Assembly (NCBI RefSeq): GCF_002575655.3
Contig: NC_053037.3
Coordinates: 322,861,294 to 322,925,293, forward strand
Reading direction: 5' to 3'
Length of the DNA: 64,000 bases
Source of the DNA: Aegilops tauschii subsp. strangulata
Taxonomy: Eukaryota > Streptophyta > Magnoliopsida > Poales > Poaceae
The translations under genes and the position numbers were made by a program. Shown here piece after piece: positions 1 through 11,584 of this stretch. The notes beneath the pieces were generated by a model that was given only the letters and a program-made list of their open reading frames with translations, was not told the DNA's origin and did no database searches. Every line of letters starts with the position of its first letter. Positions within the stretch are counted from its first letter, which is position 1.

Positions 1-2919
1 CACTCAAAGCATATTTTTAGAACAAATAGCATCCATCAAACACAGAGAAAGATAGGGGCTTAATGTTTCGCCTCCCAACTTATATATCATATAGATAATT
101 GTCAAAAATAATAATTCATGATCAAATACATTTGAATGGCCATATATGCTTGGATCTTTCCCCACCACATGGTACTTGCCAACTAGAAAATAATTGGGGT
201 TGAAATGAGAAGGTATACTACTGACTCTTGCATAAAAGTAAAAGATATGCCCTTTGTAGAGGGAAGCAGAGACTTGCAGAGGTGCCAGAGCTCGAAGCTT
301 TTAAAACAGAGATGAATATAATTTTGAGAGGTATGCTTTCATTTTCAACGTAACGACCGAGAGTTCCCAATATCTTCCATGCTAGACACATTATAGACAA
401 TTCACAAATAGCATGGTAAAGTTTTACTCCCCCTCCACCAACAATCACACTCCAGGGCTAACCCAATCCGCAAGTACCGTCCATACCAACAACAGTCCTG
501 GGGGAGTTTTGTTTCATTATTATATTTTGATTTTGATTTTGATCATAGGACTGGGCATCCCAATTACCGGCCACTTTCTCGTGAATGACAAGTGAATGAA
601 CACTCATCGTGAGAATAACCCACCTAGCATGGAAGATACTGACCGCCCCCCTGTCTCTTCATGAGCGATTTGGGCATACAAAACAGATTATTATTTGAAG
701 ATTTAGAGTTTGGCACATGCAAATTTACTTGGAAAGGCAGGTAAATACCGCATGTAGGTAGGTATGGTAGACTCATATGGAATAAATTTAGGTTTAAGGA
801 AGTGGATGCACAAGCAGTATCCCGCTTAGTACAGGTGAAGGCTAGCAAAAGGTCCTAAGCAAGCACCACATGTTGGAGGATCCATAACAATATAACTTGT
901 ATACAAATTTACCCAAACATAACTCATTATGTTGTCTTCCTTGTCCAACTTCAACTAATTTTCTCAAGTTTGAAAATAATTAATGGGGCTCACAATTATA
1001 GAAGATGTCCAAGATAGTATATTTATATGTGAAATCTCTCTTCCTTCAATATTTTTTTCATGAATTGTTCAAGTGACCAATGCTATGTTTGCTAACTTTC
1101 AATAAATTTTACCACCTATACTTCTTATGTGTGAAGTAATTACTCCCCATGGAATAAGCATATGAAACATATATAATTTCAGATTTATGATATTCAATTC
1201 ATTCAACCATTTACTCATAGGATATAAGTGAAGCACGAAAGTAAATGACAAACTACTCCAAAAAGATATAAGTGAAGATCAATGAGTAGTCAAATAATTA
1301 AGTAGCTATGTGAGGAATCTCTCTCATTAAAAAAATTAGATCTTAAGTATTTTATTCAAACAGTAAGCAAAAGAAAATAAAATGACATTCCAAGGATAGC
1401 ACATATCATGTGAAGAAGCAAAAACTTAGGCTCAACCAAAACTGATCGTTCATTGTTGAAGAAGAAAGGTGGGATGCCAACCGGGGCATCCCCAAGATTA
1501 GGTGCTTGAGACTTCTTGGAATATTAACTAGGGATTCCTTAGGAATCCCCAAGCTTGAGCTCTTGTGTCACCTTAATTCCTCTCATATCACGGTTTCCCT
1601 AATTCTTGAAAACTTCATCCACACCAAACTCAACAAGAACTCGTGAGATAAGTTAGTATAAATCAATGCAAAACCTTATCATTCTCTACTGTAGAAAATC
1701 ACTAAAATTATAATTCGATATTGCATACTAAATGCCTCTGCATATTTAACACCCCTATCCTTAAATAGAATAATTAAACAAGCAAACATATGCAAACAAT
1801 GCAAACATAACAGCAATCTGCCAAAACAGAACATTCTGTAAAGGATGGATGAATATTCATACTTCTTCAACACCAAAAATTCTGAAAAAGTACCACACTG
1901 TAGAAAACTTGTTGTACCTTAATGTGTAAAAATTTCAAGATTTTCTCACGTTTTGACATTTTCCAAAATTTAGACAATGATAGAAAACTTTCTGTTTTCA
2001 AAACATCAACATATACTTGTAAAATAAGCATGGTAAAGGCTATACTTGACCTTTGTATTGAACTAAAAGATGGAAAACATTATTCTAATAACAAAAAACA
2101 AATCAAACTAAAACAAAATGACGCTCCAAGCAAAACTCATATCATGTGACGAATAAAAATATAGCTCCAAGTAATGTTACCGATAATGTTGATGACGAAA
2201 GAGGGAATGCCTTCCAGGGCATGCCCAAGCTCAGTTTCTTGGATCTTCCTTGAATATTACCTTGGGGTGCCTTGGGAATCCCCAAGCTTAGTGTCTTGCC
2301 ACTCCTTATTCTCCTCATATCGATATCACCCAAGACTTGAAAACTTCAATCACACAAAACTTAACGGAACTTCGTGTGTTGCAATAGTATAATAAAGACA
2401 AATCATTCACTTTGGTATTGTCAAGATAAGATTAATAATTGTTCTCACACAATTCCTACTGTAAGTTATCATTTCCACAATTTATATTAAGCAATATAAG
2501 CTATAGAAACTAGAAAACAAGCAAACTATGCATTGAAAATAGAATGTGTAAAAAATAGAACAGTCTGTAAAGATCTGGACTATAACCATACTTCTGTGAA
2601 TCTAAAAATTCTGAAAAATTAGGACAACGTAGAAAATTTCAATATCAATCATGTGTCTAAAATTCAGAATTTTATCACGTTCCAGTGAATTTAGAAATTC
2701 TGCTACTGGACGCAAAAGTTTGTGTTTTGCACAGAATCAATTCAACTATCATCCACACTATCCCAAAGGCTTTACTTGGCACTTTATTAAACAAAAGCTA
2801 TAAAACATGATTAATACAGTAGCCTAATCATTTGAACACTCAAAAATAGTAGGGTAAATATTGGGTTATCTCCCAACAAGCGCTTTTCTTTAATGCCTTT
2901 TTAGCTAGGCATGATGATT
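1..2919 (-). other. Q1 3' interior, non-coding
   Basis: AT-rich, with no frame above about 75 residues that looks real. It aligns by eye with 52500-55270 of Q2. Examples are the shared segment around 218-448 and 52500-52830, and the segment around 1441-1620 and 53820-53990. It carries short hairpins and purine motifs resembling the polypurine tract (see 1471-1493). I see nothing else in it. Confidence 0.7.
1471..1493. other. Hairpin with PPT-like flank (Q1)
   Basis: GGGATGCC and GGCATCCC can pair as an 8-bp stem around a short loop, followed by CCCCAAG. A weaker pair occurs at about 2201-2223 (GGGAATGCC with GGCATGCCC). The same arrangement is found at matching places in Q2 and, with different loops, in S. 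Confidence 0.6.
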
Positions 2920-4224
2920 TCAATGATGCTCACATAAAAGATAAGAATTGAAACATAAGAGAGCATCATGAAGCACGTGACTAGAACATTTAAGCCTAAC
3001 CCACTTCCTATGCATAGGGATTTTGTGAATAAACAATTCATGGGAACAAGAATCAACTAGCATAGGAAGGTAAAAGAAGCAAAACTTCAAGACTTTCAAC
3101 ACACGGAGAGGAAACTTGATATTATTGAGATACATAGAAGCATATATTCCTCTCTCATAATAATTTTCAGTAGCATCATGTATTAATTCAACAATATAGC
3201 TATCGCATAAAGATGTCTTTTCATGATGCACATGCATAGACATTTTACTACTCTCCACATGAGCAATTTTCTCCTGATTCATAATAATTGGAGTATCATA
3301 TGAAACTTGAACGCTATAAATTGTTTCCACATTAAAAGAGTAATGTTCAGAAAAAGGGTAATCATAATTATGACAAGTTTTATAAGAATGATCATCACTA
3401 CTTTTTATAACGTAAGTATCATCACAATAATCATCAAAAGTAGCAAATTTGTTCTCATCATAGTCAATTGAAACCTTTTCCAAGATAGTAGAATCATTAC
3501 TAAATAAATTCATGACCTCTCCAAATCCACTTTTATAATTATAATAAGATTCAACACCCTCCAAAATAGTGGGATAATTATTATCTAAAGTTGACACTCT
3601 TCCAAACCCACTTTCATAAATATTGCAATCATCATAAATAGGAGGCATGCAATCATCATAACAAATTTGATCATTCCAAGTAGGAGGACTAAAAAGATCA
3701 TCTTCATTAAGCATAGTATCCCCAAGCTTGGGACAAACATTAATTGCAGCAAACAAATTCTCAAACATGTCATTCTCATCAAACATAGCATCCCCAAGCC
3801 TGTGGCTTTGCATATCATAAGCATAATCACTCTTATCATTAATAGTATGAATAGCACCAATAGTATAACCATTATTTTCATCACAATTTTCTAAGTTGGT
3901 GCCAAAAAGATTTTCAAGATTATAGGAAGTATCATTATTTTCCCAATCGTAATCATCATAATGTGTAATAGGCATAACAAAATCATCCTCAATAGTTTCT
4001 TCAGACATTGTGCCATAAGACAAAGAATCAATATCATCATCAAGTATATCATCTTCCACATTTATTTTTGATTCATTCTCATGAGGCATAACAATAATAG
4101 GAGCACCATCATTTCCGAGGGATACATTTTTACCTTCGCCTCTCCATCTTTTCTTTTCCTTCTCCACATCATGTGTGGGTTTAATAAAAAATTTGGAGCT
4201 CCTTATTGATGAGATTGGTTGCAT
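2920..4224 (-). CDS. Q1 ORF2, acidic protein of unknown function (434 aa)
   Basis: I do not recognise a domain. The protein is rich in Asp, Glu and Asn for its first 300 residues and becomes hydrophobic and Cys/His-containing in the last 100. It contains degenerate internal repeats: LGDAMFDENDMF and LGDTMLNEDDLF, and a pair starting ESGFGRVSTLDNN and KSGFGEVMNLFSN, each followed by a TILE motif. The LGDAM codons reproduce the CTTGGGGATGC purine motif found at this family's polypurine tract. It lies 166 bp downstream of ORF1 on the minus strand. A broken copy of its C-terminal part is at 55269-55862 in Q2, so the frame is a family feature. It is intact here, which is notable in such an old element. 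A role as an accessory or gag-like protein is a guess. Confidence 0.6.
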   Translation of the reverse strand: MQPISSIRSSKFFIKPTHDVEKEKKRWRGEGKNVSLGNDGAPIIVMPHENESKINVEDDILDDDIDSLSYGTMSEETIEDDFVMPITHYDDYDWENNDTSYNLENLFGTNLENCDENNGYTIGAIHTINDKSDYAYDMQSHRLGDAMFDENDMFENLFAAINVCPKLGDTMLNEDDLFSPPTWNDQICYDDCMPPIYDDCNIYESGFGRVSTLDNNYPTILEGVESYYNYKSGFGEVMNLFSNDSTILEKVSIDYDENKFATFDDYCDDTYVIKSSDDHSYKTCHNYDYPFSEHYSFNVETIYSVQVSYDTPIIMNQEKIAHVESSKMSMHVHHEKTSLCDSYIVELIHDATENYYERGIYASMYLNNIKFPLRVLKVLKFCFFYLPMLVDSCSHELFIHKIPMHRKWVRLKCSSHVLHDALLCFNSYLLCEHH

Positions 4225-4390
4225 AGGAAGCTCATTCTCTTAACCTGTTTCATCATGAGACACAATAGGAGGGAAAGTGGAGAGATTTACCCTTTCATTA
4301 GTATTTTTTATATTCTAATGGTTTTCCCATCTTTCTATAGTTGGCAATATAAGCATTCTCACTGCAATTTACCCCACAAAACATATAGAT

Positions 4391-4969
4391 TTATTTAAGG
4401 ATAGTTTCAGCATGGTCGGTGAACATGAAGGCTTCAAACCAACTATTTTCATGTGACAATTCTTCACATCCCGAAAATAAACAAAGTTCATTGTAAAGTT
4501 CAAGGGTGATCAAGTTATTGCAATATTTGGCTACGATTCGATCATGAAAAAGTATGCATTGAAAATTAAGATGACCAACTCTATTGCAAAGTTCACAAGT
4601 AATGGGAGGAAGAGAGCATAATTTCGTAGAAAATTTATCTATCACCTTAAGCCACCGATTGGTTTCATCATGTTTATGCTTCTTACAAAATCTATCATCC
4701 CTATAGGGCATGTATTCACAAACTCTCTCCACTCCACAAAAATTGACATGCTTATAAGAAACATCTTTATCATGACTAGTGCAATCATCATTGGTATCAT
4801 GAATATTCATAGCAAGCACACTAACAACATTGCAATCTTGTTTATCATTCAAAGATTTAGTGCCAAACATTTTATTGACTTCTTCTAGCACTTGAGCACA
4901 ATTTTCCTTTCCATCATTTTCACGAAAGACATTAAAAAGATGAACCATATGAGGCAACCTCAATTCCAT
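4391..4969 (-). CDS. Q1 ORF1, zinc-knuckle protein (192 aa), gag-like
   Basis: The first frame after the primer binding site on the minus strand, where gag normally lies. Residues 125-138 fit the CX2CX4HX4C zinc knuckle of retroviral nucleocapsids (Cys125, Cys128, His133, Cys138). Further Cys/His residues cluster at about 78-100. There is no recognisable capsid domain and no protease. The frame is intact from ATG to stop. By position and knuckle it probably binds element RNA. It could also be a captured host zinc-knuckle protein, because the sequence outside the knuckle is unlike any gag I know. Confidence 0.6.
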   Translation of the reverse strand: MELRLPHMVHLFNVFRENDGKENCAQVLEEVNKMFGTKSLNDKQDCNVVSVLAMNIHDTNDDCTSHDKDVSYKHVNFCGVERVCEYMPYRDDRFCKKHKHDETNRWLKVIDKFSTKLCSLPPITCELCNRVGHLNFQCILFHDRIVAKYCNNLITLELYNELCLFSGCEELSHENSWFEAFMFTDHAETILK

Positions 4970-5058
4970 TTAGTTTTATTTAAAGACTAAACAAGTGACA
5001 AAAAAGAAACTAAAAGATTCAATTGCAAGATCTAAAGATATACCTTCAAGCACTCACC

Positions 5059-5076
5059 TCCCCGGCAACAGCGCCA
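5059..5076 (-). other. Q1 primer binding site, tRNA-Asp type
   Basis: The reverse complement reads TGGCGCTGTTGCCGGGGA, one base from the 18 bases expected to pair with the 3' end of plant tRNA-Asp. It sits 13 bases inside the LTR end and fixes the element on the minus strand. Confidence 0.85.
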
Positions 5077-5089
5077 GAAAAGAGCTTGA

Positions 5090-5211
5090 TGTCTACTACG
5101 CAACCTTTCTTCTTGTAGACTCGTGTTGGGCCTCCAGGCGTAGAGTTTTGTAGGACAGTAGCAAATTTCTCTCAAGTGTATGACCTAAGGTTTATCAATC
5201 CGTGGGAGGCG
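5090..5211 (-). repeat. Q1 5' LTR, outer part removed by S
   Basis: Begins TGTCTACTACGCAAC and matches the first 120 bases of the complete Q2 LTR at 50559, ending at GGGAGGC where S starts. The rest of this LTR should lie beyond the nested elements and is not in the window. Confidence 0.88.
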
Positions 5212-6812
5212 TTATACGTCTCCAACGTATCTATAATTTTTTATTGTTCCATGCTATTATATTACCATTCTTGGATGTTTTACAATCACTTTATAGTCAT
5301 TTTATATCATTTTTTGCTACTAACCTATTGACATAGTGCCAAGTGACAGTTGTTGTTTTCTGCGTGTTTTTTACATCGCAGGAAATCAATACCAAACGGA
5401 GTCCAAACACAGTGAAACTTTTTGTGGATTTTTTTGGACCAGAAGACATCCAGTGGGCCAAAGAAGTACCAAAGAGGGAGCCCGAGGTGAGTACAAGACA
5501 CCAGGGCGCACCTGGAGGTCCAGGCATGCTCTGGTGGGTTGTGACCACCTCGGTGGCCTCCTGAACTACCTCTTTGCTCTATAAACACCCTAATATTCCA
5601 GAAACCCTAGGGGAGTCGACGAAAATCAATTCCAGCCGCCGCAAGTTCCATAACCACCAGATCCAATCTAGACACCATCATGGAGGGGTTCATCATGTCC
5701 ATTGGTGCCTCTTCGATGATGCATGAGTAGTTCTTTGTAGACCTACGAGTCCGTAGTTAGTAGCTAGATGGCTTCCTCTCTCTCTTTTGATTCTCAATAC
5801 AATGGTCTCTTGGATATCCATATGATGTAACTCTTTTTGCGGTGTGTTTGTTGGGATCGGATGAACTTTGAGTGTATGATCAGATCTATCTTTTTATCCA
5901 TGAAAGTTATTTGAGTCTTCTTTGATCTCTTATATGCATGATTGCTTATAGCCTCGTATTTCTTCTCTGATATTTGGGTTTTGTTTGGCCAACTTGATCT
6001 ATTTATCTTGCAATGGGAAGAGGTGCTTTGTGATGGGTTCGATCTTATGGTGCTTGATCCCAATGACAGAAGGGGAACCGACATGTATGTATCGTTGCTA
6101 TTAAGGATAACAAGACGGGGTATATCTCTACATAAATAGATATTTTCTACATCATGTCATCGTTCTTATTGCATTACTCTATTTTTCCATGAACTTAATA
6201 CACTAGATGCATGGTGGATAGCGGTCGATGTGTGGAGTAATAGTAGTAGATGCAGGTAGGAGTCGGTATACTAATCTTGGACGTGATGCCTATATAATGA
6301 TTATTGCCTGGATATCATCATGATTATTTGAAGTTTTATCAATTGCCCAATAGTAATTTTTTTACCCACTATTTGCTATTGTTCTCAAGAGAAGCCACTA
6401 GTGAAATCTACGGCCCCCAGGTCTCTTCCTTATTATATTTGCCTTTGCGATCTATTTTCATTTGCTTTTAGTTTCGGATCTGTATTTCCAAAAACCCAAA
6501 AATACCTTGCTGCAATTTATTCTCATTTATTTTATCTCGCGTTCCCGCGAGATCTATTTATCCAATCCATCATATTTTTACCCCGTTTTTTTCAAAATTT
6601 CTGGCACCGTTACCCGAAAGGGATTGACAACCCCTTTAACACGTCGGGTTGCGAGTATTTGTTATTTGTGTGCAAGTTCCATTCACGTAGTGTTGCGTGG
6701 TTCTCCTACTGGTTCGATAACCTTGGTCTCATCACTAAGGGAAATACCTACAGTTGCTATGCTGCATCATCCCTTCCTCTTTGGGGAAATACCGACGTAG
6801 TTCTAGCAGACA
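5212..6812 (+). repeat. S 5' LTR (about 1.6 kb)
   Basis: Starts TTATACGTCTCCAACG, where the 3' LTR at 11551 starts TGATACGCCTCCAACG, so the terminal TG has become TT. Ends GCAGACA, 14 bases before the primer binding site. A TATA box lies at 5580-5586. Reading frames inside it, including the upstream part of the frame that runs into gag, are not considered real. Confidence 0.85.
5580..5586 (+). promoter_or_regulatory. TATA box in S LTR
   Basis: TATAAAC within TGCTCTATAAACACCC, about 370 bases into the LTR, in a position typical for the LTR promoter. Followed by AAACCCTAG, a common plant leader sequence. Confidence 0.6.
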
Positions 6813-6826
6813 TCAAAAGGAATTTC

Positions 6827-6844
6827 TGGCGCCGTTGCCGGGGA
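6827..6844 (+). other. S primer binding site, tRNA-Asp
   Basis: TGGCGCCGTTGCCGGGGA, a full 18-base match to the complement of the plant tRNA-Asp 3' end. It sets the strand and the LTR end. Confidence 0.9.
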
Positions 6845-7033
6845 GACATCATCAACATCTACCAGGTTCCTAATAAAAATCTCATCTCCTTGCAATTTAC
6901 ATTATTTGCCATTTGCCTCTCATTTTCCTCTCCCCCCACTTCAAAAAAATTTGCCGTTTTATTTGCCCTCTTTTTCGTTCGCCATTTTTCTTGTCGGGTC
7001 TGTTTTTTAGTGCAATCTTGTTGCATAGTCACA

Positions 7034-9119
7034 ATGACTCAAGAGAACACCAAGTTGTGTGATTTCTCCAATACCAACAACAATGATTTTATTGGCACTC
7101 CAATTTCTCCTTCCGCCACTAGTGCGGAGTCTTGTGATATTAATACTGCTTTGCTGAATCTTGTTATGAAAGATCAATTTTCCGGTACTCCTAATGAGGA
7201 TGCCGCGTCCCATCTTAACACACTCGTGGAATTATGCGATATGCAAAAGAAAAAAATATGTGGACAATGATGTTGTGAATTTGAAATTATTTCCGTTTTC
7301 TTTAGGAGATCATGCAAAAATTTGGTTTTCTTCGTTGCCTTGCCATAGTATCGATTCTTGGAATAAGTGCAAAGATGCTTTTATTACTAAGTATTTTTCT
7401 CCCACAAAAATTATTTCCCTTAGAATCCAGATCATGAATTTCAAGCAACATGAACATGAGCATGTTGCACAATATTGGGAAAGGATGAAAATGTTGCTAA
7501 GGAATTGCCCAACTCATGGGTTAAATCTTTGGATGATCATACAAAAAATTTATGCGGGGTTGAATTTTATCTCTCGTAATCTTTTAGATTCCGTCGCGGG
7601 TGGTAACTTTATGGAAATTACTTTGGGTGAAGCCACCAAATTGCTTGATAATATTATGGCAAATTATTCACAATGGCATACCGAAAGAGCTCCTACTAGT
7701 AAAAAAGTTAATTTGGTTGAAGAAATTTCTTCTTTGAGTGAAAAAGTTGATGCTCTTATGAAGTTGGTTGCTAGTAAAAGTGCTCCTATTGATTTTAATG
7801 ATGTGCCTTTGTCTACTTTGATTGATCAAAATAGCGATGCCATAGATGTGAATTTTATCTCGCAAAACAATTTCAATACAATGCTTGTAGAGGTAATTTT
7901 AATCCTAGGCATTTTCCTAGTAATTCCTCTAATAATTATTGTAATTCCTATGGTAATCCTTCTTATAATAATAATAATAGGAACACCTCTGATCTTGAGA
8001 ATAATATTAAATAATTTATCAACACTCAAAAGGTTTTTAATGCTACAATGGAAGAAAAGTTGAATAAGATCGATGATTTGTCTAGAAGTGTTGATAGAAT
8101 TTCTCATGATGTAGAAAACCTAAAGATGAAAAATTTTGTGCCTAAGGTTGAGGAATCAATTAAATCTCTTTATGTTTCTATGGATGAAAGTAAGAAAAGA
8201 ACCGCTATGCTTAGAGCTAGAAGAGATTTTTTAGAAAAAACGTTTTCTAGTGATTGCTTTCATAAAAGTGATGAAGATCTTAAAATGATTGGTGTTTATT
8301 CTATTGATTCCTTGTTTAGTAAAATTAAGATTGATGAAAAATGGACTGAAGAAGAGTCAACTTTAGCTAGAAGGCGTCCCAATAATTCGGAGGGTGAAAA
8401 TCTTGTTGGGAAAATTGATAAAAGTGGGTTTGAAGAGGTCAAAACTTTAACTAGTGATGTCCCCACTCTTTTGGATTACAAAGACTTTAGTTATGATAGT
8501 TGCTCTTTGATTGATTGTACTTCTTTTTTGCAGTCCATGATAAATTCACCCCATGCTTATGAACAAAATAAAGCTTTTACTAAACATACTGTTGATGCTA
8601 TGATGAAAGCTTTAGATGAAAAGTTGGAACTAGAAGTTTCAATTCCTAGAAAATTACATGATGAGTGGGAATCTACTATCAAAGTCAAGATTAAAAATTA
8701 TGAGTGTTTTGCTTTATGTGACTTGGGTGCTAGTGTTTCTACAATTCCGAAATCTTTATGTGATGTGCTTGGTCTTATCGATATTGAAGAATGTTCTTTA
8801 AATTTGCACTTGGCGTATTCTACTATTAAAAAGCCTATGGGAAGAATTAATAATATTATTATTCTTGCAAATAGGAATTATGTTCCCATAGATTTTATTG
8901 TTCTTGATATTGATTGAAATCCATCTTGTCCAATTATTCTTGGTAGACCATTTTTACGCACTATTGGTGCCGTGATTGATATGATAGAAGGCAATATTAA
9001 ATTCCAATTTCCACTAAGGAAGGGTATGGAACACTTCCCTAGAACAACAATTCGCCCACCATATGAACCAATCATGAGGGCATCTTATGGATCTAGAAAC
9101 AAAGATGACAATACTTAGA
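7034..9119 (+). pseudogene. S gag-protease frame, broken by frameshifts and a nonsense codon
   Basis: Begins at ATG 7034 (MTQENTKLCDF), the first Met after the primer site. The frame ends at 7270 next to an A-run (7248-7258). The protein continues in the next frame with the gag core at about 7260-7700, containing the KIWFSSLP and CKDAFITKYF motifs. A second shift near 7890-8040 leads to the 8048 frame. The protease part carries CDLGASVS, an aspartic-protease active site, at about 8718-8741, and ILGRPFL at about 8938. A TGA at 8915-8917 splits the protease just before ILGRPFL; the same frame then runs to TAG at 9117. No polymerase follows. Capsid assembly and its own cleavage were the likely functions; this copy cannot make them whole. 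Confidence 0.82.
7965..7979 (+). repeat. Short ATA microsatellite in S gag
   Basis: Five ATA units in the Asn-rich linker region of gag, close to one of the frame changes. Confidence 0.6.
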
Positions 9120-9783
9120 TCCTTGCTTTATGCCTAGCTAGGGGCGTAAAACGATAGCGCTTGTTGGGAGGCAACCCAATGAATAAAATTTATTTTTGTC
9201 TTTTGCTTTCTATTCTTTAGTGTTTGCATAATTATGCTACTGTTATGATTTTGTTTTTTGTGTTTTAGTTAGTGTTTGTGCCAAGCAAAGCCTTTAGGAT
9301 CTTCTTGGGTGATAGTTGTTTTGATCTTGCTGAAATACACAAACTTTTGCATCCAGAGTTACAATTTTTAAAAATCACAAAAGCGATGAAAAATTCTGAA
9401 TTCATTATCGTAGATTGATATACAAATTTCCCAGGATGTCCTAATTTTTCAGAAGTTTTGGAGTTACAGAGGTATTTGAAATATCCAGATTTCTAGAGAC
9501 TGTTCTGTTTTTGACAGATTATGTTTTCTTTGTGTTGTGTGCTTGTTTTGATGATTCTATGGTTTTCTTTGAAGAGTTTTTGCCATACAAAAGTTGGAAT
9601 ACATTAGATATAATGCAAGAATAAAATATGAATGGGTTGCAACAGTACTTATAGTAGTGATTTGCTTTCTTATACTAACGGTTCTCACGAAGGTTTTTTT
9701 GAGTTTTGTGTGATTGAAGTTTTCAAGTCTTGGGTGATGTTACGATGGATGAAGGAATAAGGAGTAAGAAGAGCCTAAGCTTA

Positions 9784-9802
9784 GGGATGCCCATGACATC
9801 CC
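9784..9802. other. Hairpin (S, first copy)
   Basis: GGGATG and CATCCC can form a 6-bp stem around a 7-base loop, directly after AAGCTTA. Confidence 0.6.
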
Positions 9803-9838
9803 AAGCTATTATCCAAAGAGAAGCAAGCAACTAAGCTT

Positions 9839-9861
9839 GGGGATGCCCGAGTGGCATCCCC
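9839..9861. other. Hairpin (S, second copy)
   Basis: GGGGATGCC and GGCATCCCC form a perfect 9-bp stem with loop CGAGT, directly after TAAGCTT. The 5' arm repeats the polypurine tract motif. Confidence 0.7.
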
Positions 9862-11550
9862 TCTTTCTTCTAACGACCATCGGTATTTTACTCGAAGCTA
9901 TATTTTTATTCGTCACATACTATGAGTTTTGCTTGGAGCGTCTTGTATGATATGAGTCTTTGCTTGATTTGCTTTTTATTTTAAGTCATGAATCCTTGCT
10001 GGACACACCTATTTGAGAGAGCCAAAATTATGCCATGACTTGTTAGAGTTGCTCTCTATGCCTCACTTTAATCTTTATGAGCTATGGAATTACTCTAGTG
10101 CTTCACTTATATCTTTTTGAGCATGGTGTGCTTTAGTATTTTTGAAGAAATTCTCTCTTGATTCACTTAAATTAATTTGAGAGAAAGAAATATTATGCTC
10201 ATGATCTTCACTTATATTTGTTTGAGTTTATCAAAAGCAACACATGAAAATTAGTCCCAAAGTGATAGATATCCAAGAAGGATATAATAAAAACTTTCAT
10301 GAAGATCATTGGACAAAATAAACTTGATTCCTTGTAATGGTTTTGAGATATGATGATGTGATATGTGAGTCATGTTGATGAGTAATTATGCTTTAGTAAG
10401 AATATTGGTGTTAAGGTTTGTGATTCCCTATGCAAGCACGAAATTCAATAGTTATGAAGTGAAAGTACATCCTACTTGTGGTGCATTATTCAGTGTTAAT
10501 TATGCTCAATTCTCGCTTATGAGATTTTTCGTTTCTTGGTTGGTCGCTTCTCAATCTTTTGCTAGCCTTCATTTTGCACTAAGTATGATCACTACTTGTG
10601 CATCCAAAATCCTTTAAACCAGTTTTGCCACATGAGTCCACCATACCTACCTATATGCAGTATTCTTTTGCTGTTCTAAGAAAATTTGTATGTGCCATCT
10701 CTAATTTCCAAAATAAATTTCTCTATTGTGTGCTCGTACCACTCATGAAACGGTAGGGGGTGGCTAATATATTTCCATGCTAGATATGCTATTCTCACGA
10801 TAAGTGTTTATTCACTTGTCATTGCACGAGAGTAAGGCAAAGGTATTAGGGATGCCCAGTCCCGAAATAAAAAATGATTTTTCTTTGTGTTGTCAAATAA
10901 TAAATTCCTTGGAAAGTGTTGGTATGGAAGGCACCCGTGGATACGGCTAGCCATGGAGAGTGAAAGTATGGTTGAAAAAGGAATACACTTTAATTTCTGT
11001 TTGGGAACCGCCTATGATATATCTAGCATGGAAAGTATTGGGAACTACTCTATCTTCTCATTGACATGAAAAGCATGCCTCCTAAAATGTTTTTATCTAT
11101 CTTTTTTGCTTTGAGCTCTGGCACCTCTACAACTCCCTACTTCCCTGCATGAAGGGCCTTTCTTTTACTTTACGAAATTTTCATTTTTATTTGAGTCTCC
11201 ATCTTCTCTTAGAAAGCACCAACTAAGGGGCACTATGACCATACTTGAGCATTGGGTGTAGCTAATATGCGAAGGTGTTTCATGAATGGATCAATGATTG
11301 AGCATAATGGGCTAGGGATAACTTATTTTAGCATTGATATTTTGAAAGACATGGTTGCTTGTTGATATGCTTGAGTATTAAAGTCCTCATGTCAAAACTA
11401 GACTATTGCTTTGAACCATATAAAAGTCCAAATGTCCATGCTATAAAGAAAAGAATATGAGATGAGCATGTTAGGCAGCATTCCACATCAAAAATTCTGT
11501 TTTTATCATTTACCTACTCGAGGACGAGGAGGAATTAAGCTTGGGGATGC

Positions 11551-11584
11551 TGATACGCCTCCAACGTATCTAGAATTTTTTATT
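11551..11584 (+). repeat. S 3' LTR, first 34 bases
   Basis: TGATACGCCTCCAACG follows the polypurine tract and matches the 5' LTR start. Z interrupts it after TTATT (11580-11584), the likely target site of Z. The remainder would lie to the right of Z, outside the window. Confidence 0.85.

Larger units (their letters stand above)
1..5211 (-). mobile_element. Q1: non-autonomous LTR retrotransposon, left end outside the window
   Basis: Read on the minus strand this is a 5' LTR piece (5090-5211), a primer binding site (5059-5076), two open frames (4391-4969 and 2920-4224) and about 2.9 kb of AT-rich non-coding interior running off the left edge. The 3' LTR is outside the window. A second copy, Q2, lies at 50559-55862 in the same orientation and shows the 3' half including a complete LTR. 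No protease, reverse transcriptase or integrase is visible, so the element would depend on another element's enzymes. Element S cuts its LTR at 5212. Confidence 0.88.
9120..11550 (+). other. S 3' interior, non-coding, ending in the polypurine tract
   Basis: No coding sequence recognised. The segment at 10887-11069 matches Q2 at 52645-52830 in inverse orientation, so the S and Q families share 3' interiors. It holds two hairpins (9784-9802 and 9839-9861). The tract TAAGCTTGGGGATGC at 11536-11550 directly precedes the 3' LTR. Confidence 0.75.
5212..11584 (+). mobile_element. S: non-autonomous Gypsy-like element with gag-protease only
   Basis: Structure: 5' LTR 5212-6812, primer binding site 6827-6844, decayed gag-protease frame 7034-9119, 2.4 kb non-coding 3' interior, polypurine tract 11536-11550, and the first 34 bases of the 3' LTR (11551-11584), which Z interrupts. 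There is no reverse transcriptase, RNase H or integrase. LTR style, tRNA-Asp primer and gag resemble the Triticeae Sabrina/WHAM group as I remember it; this was not searched. It inserted into the Q1 LTR. Confidence 0.88.

Noticed and set aside
6401..7033. Upstream extension of the S gag frame
   Set aside because: It lies mostly inside the LTR and across the primer binding site. The first sensible Met after the primer site is at 7034.
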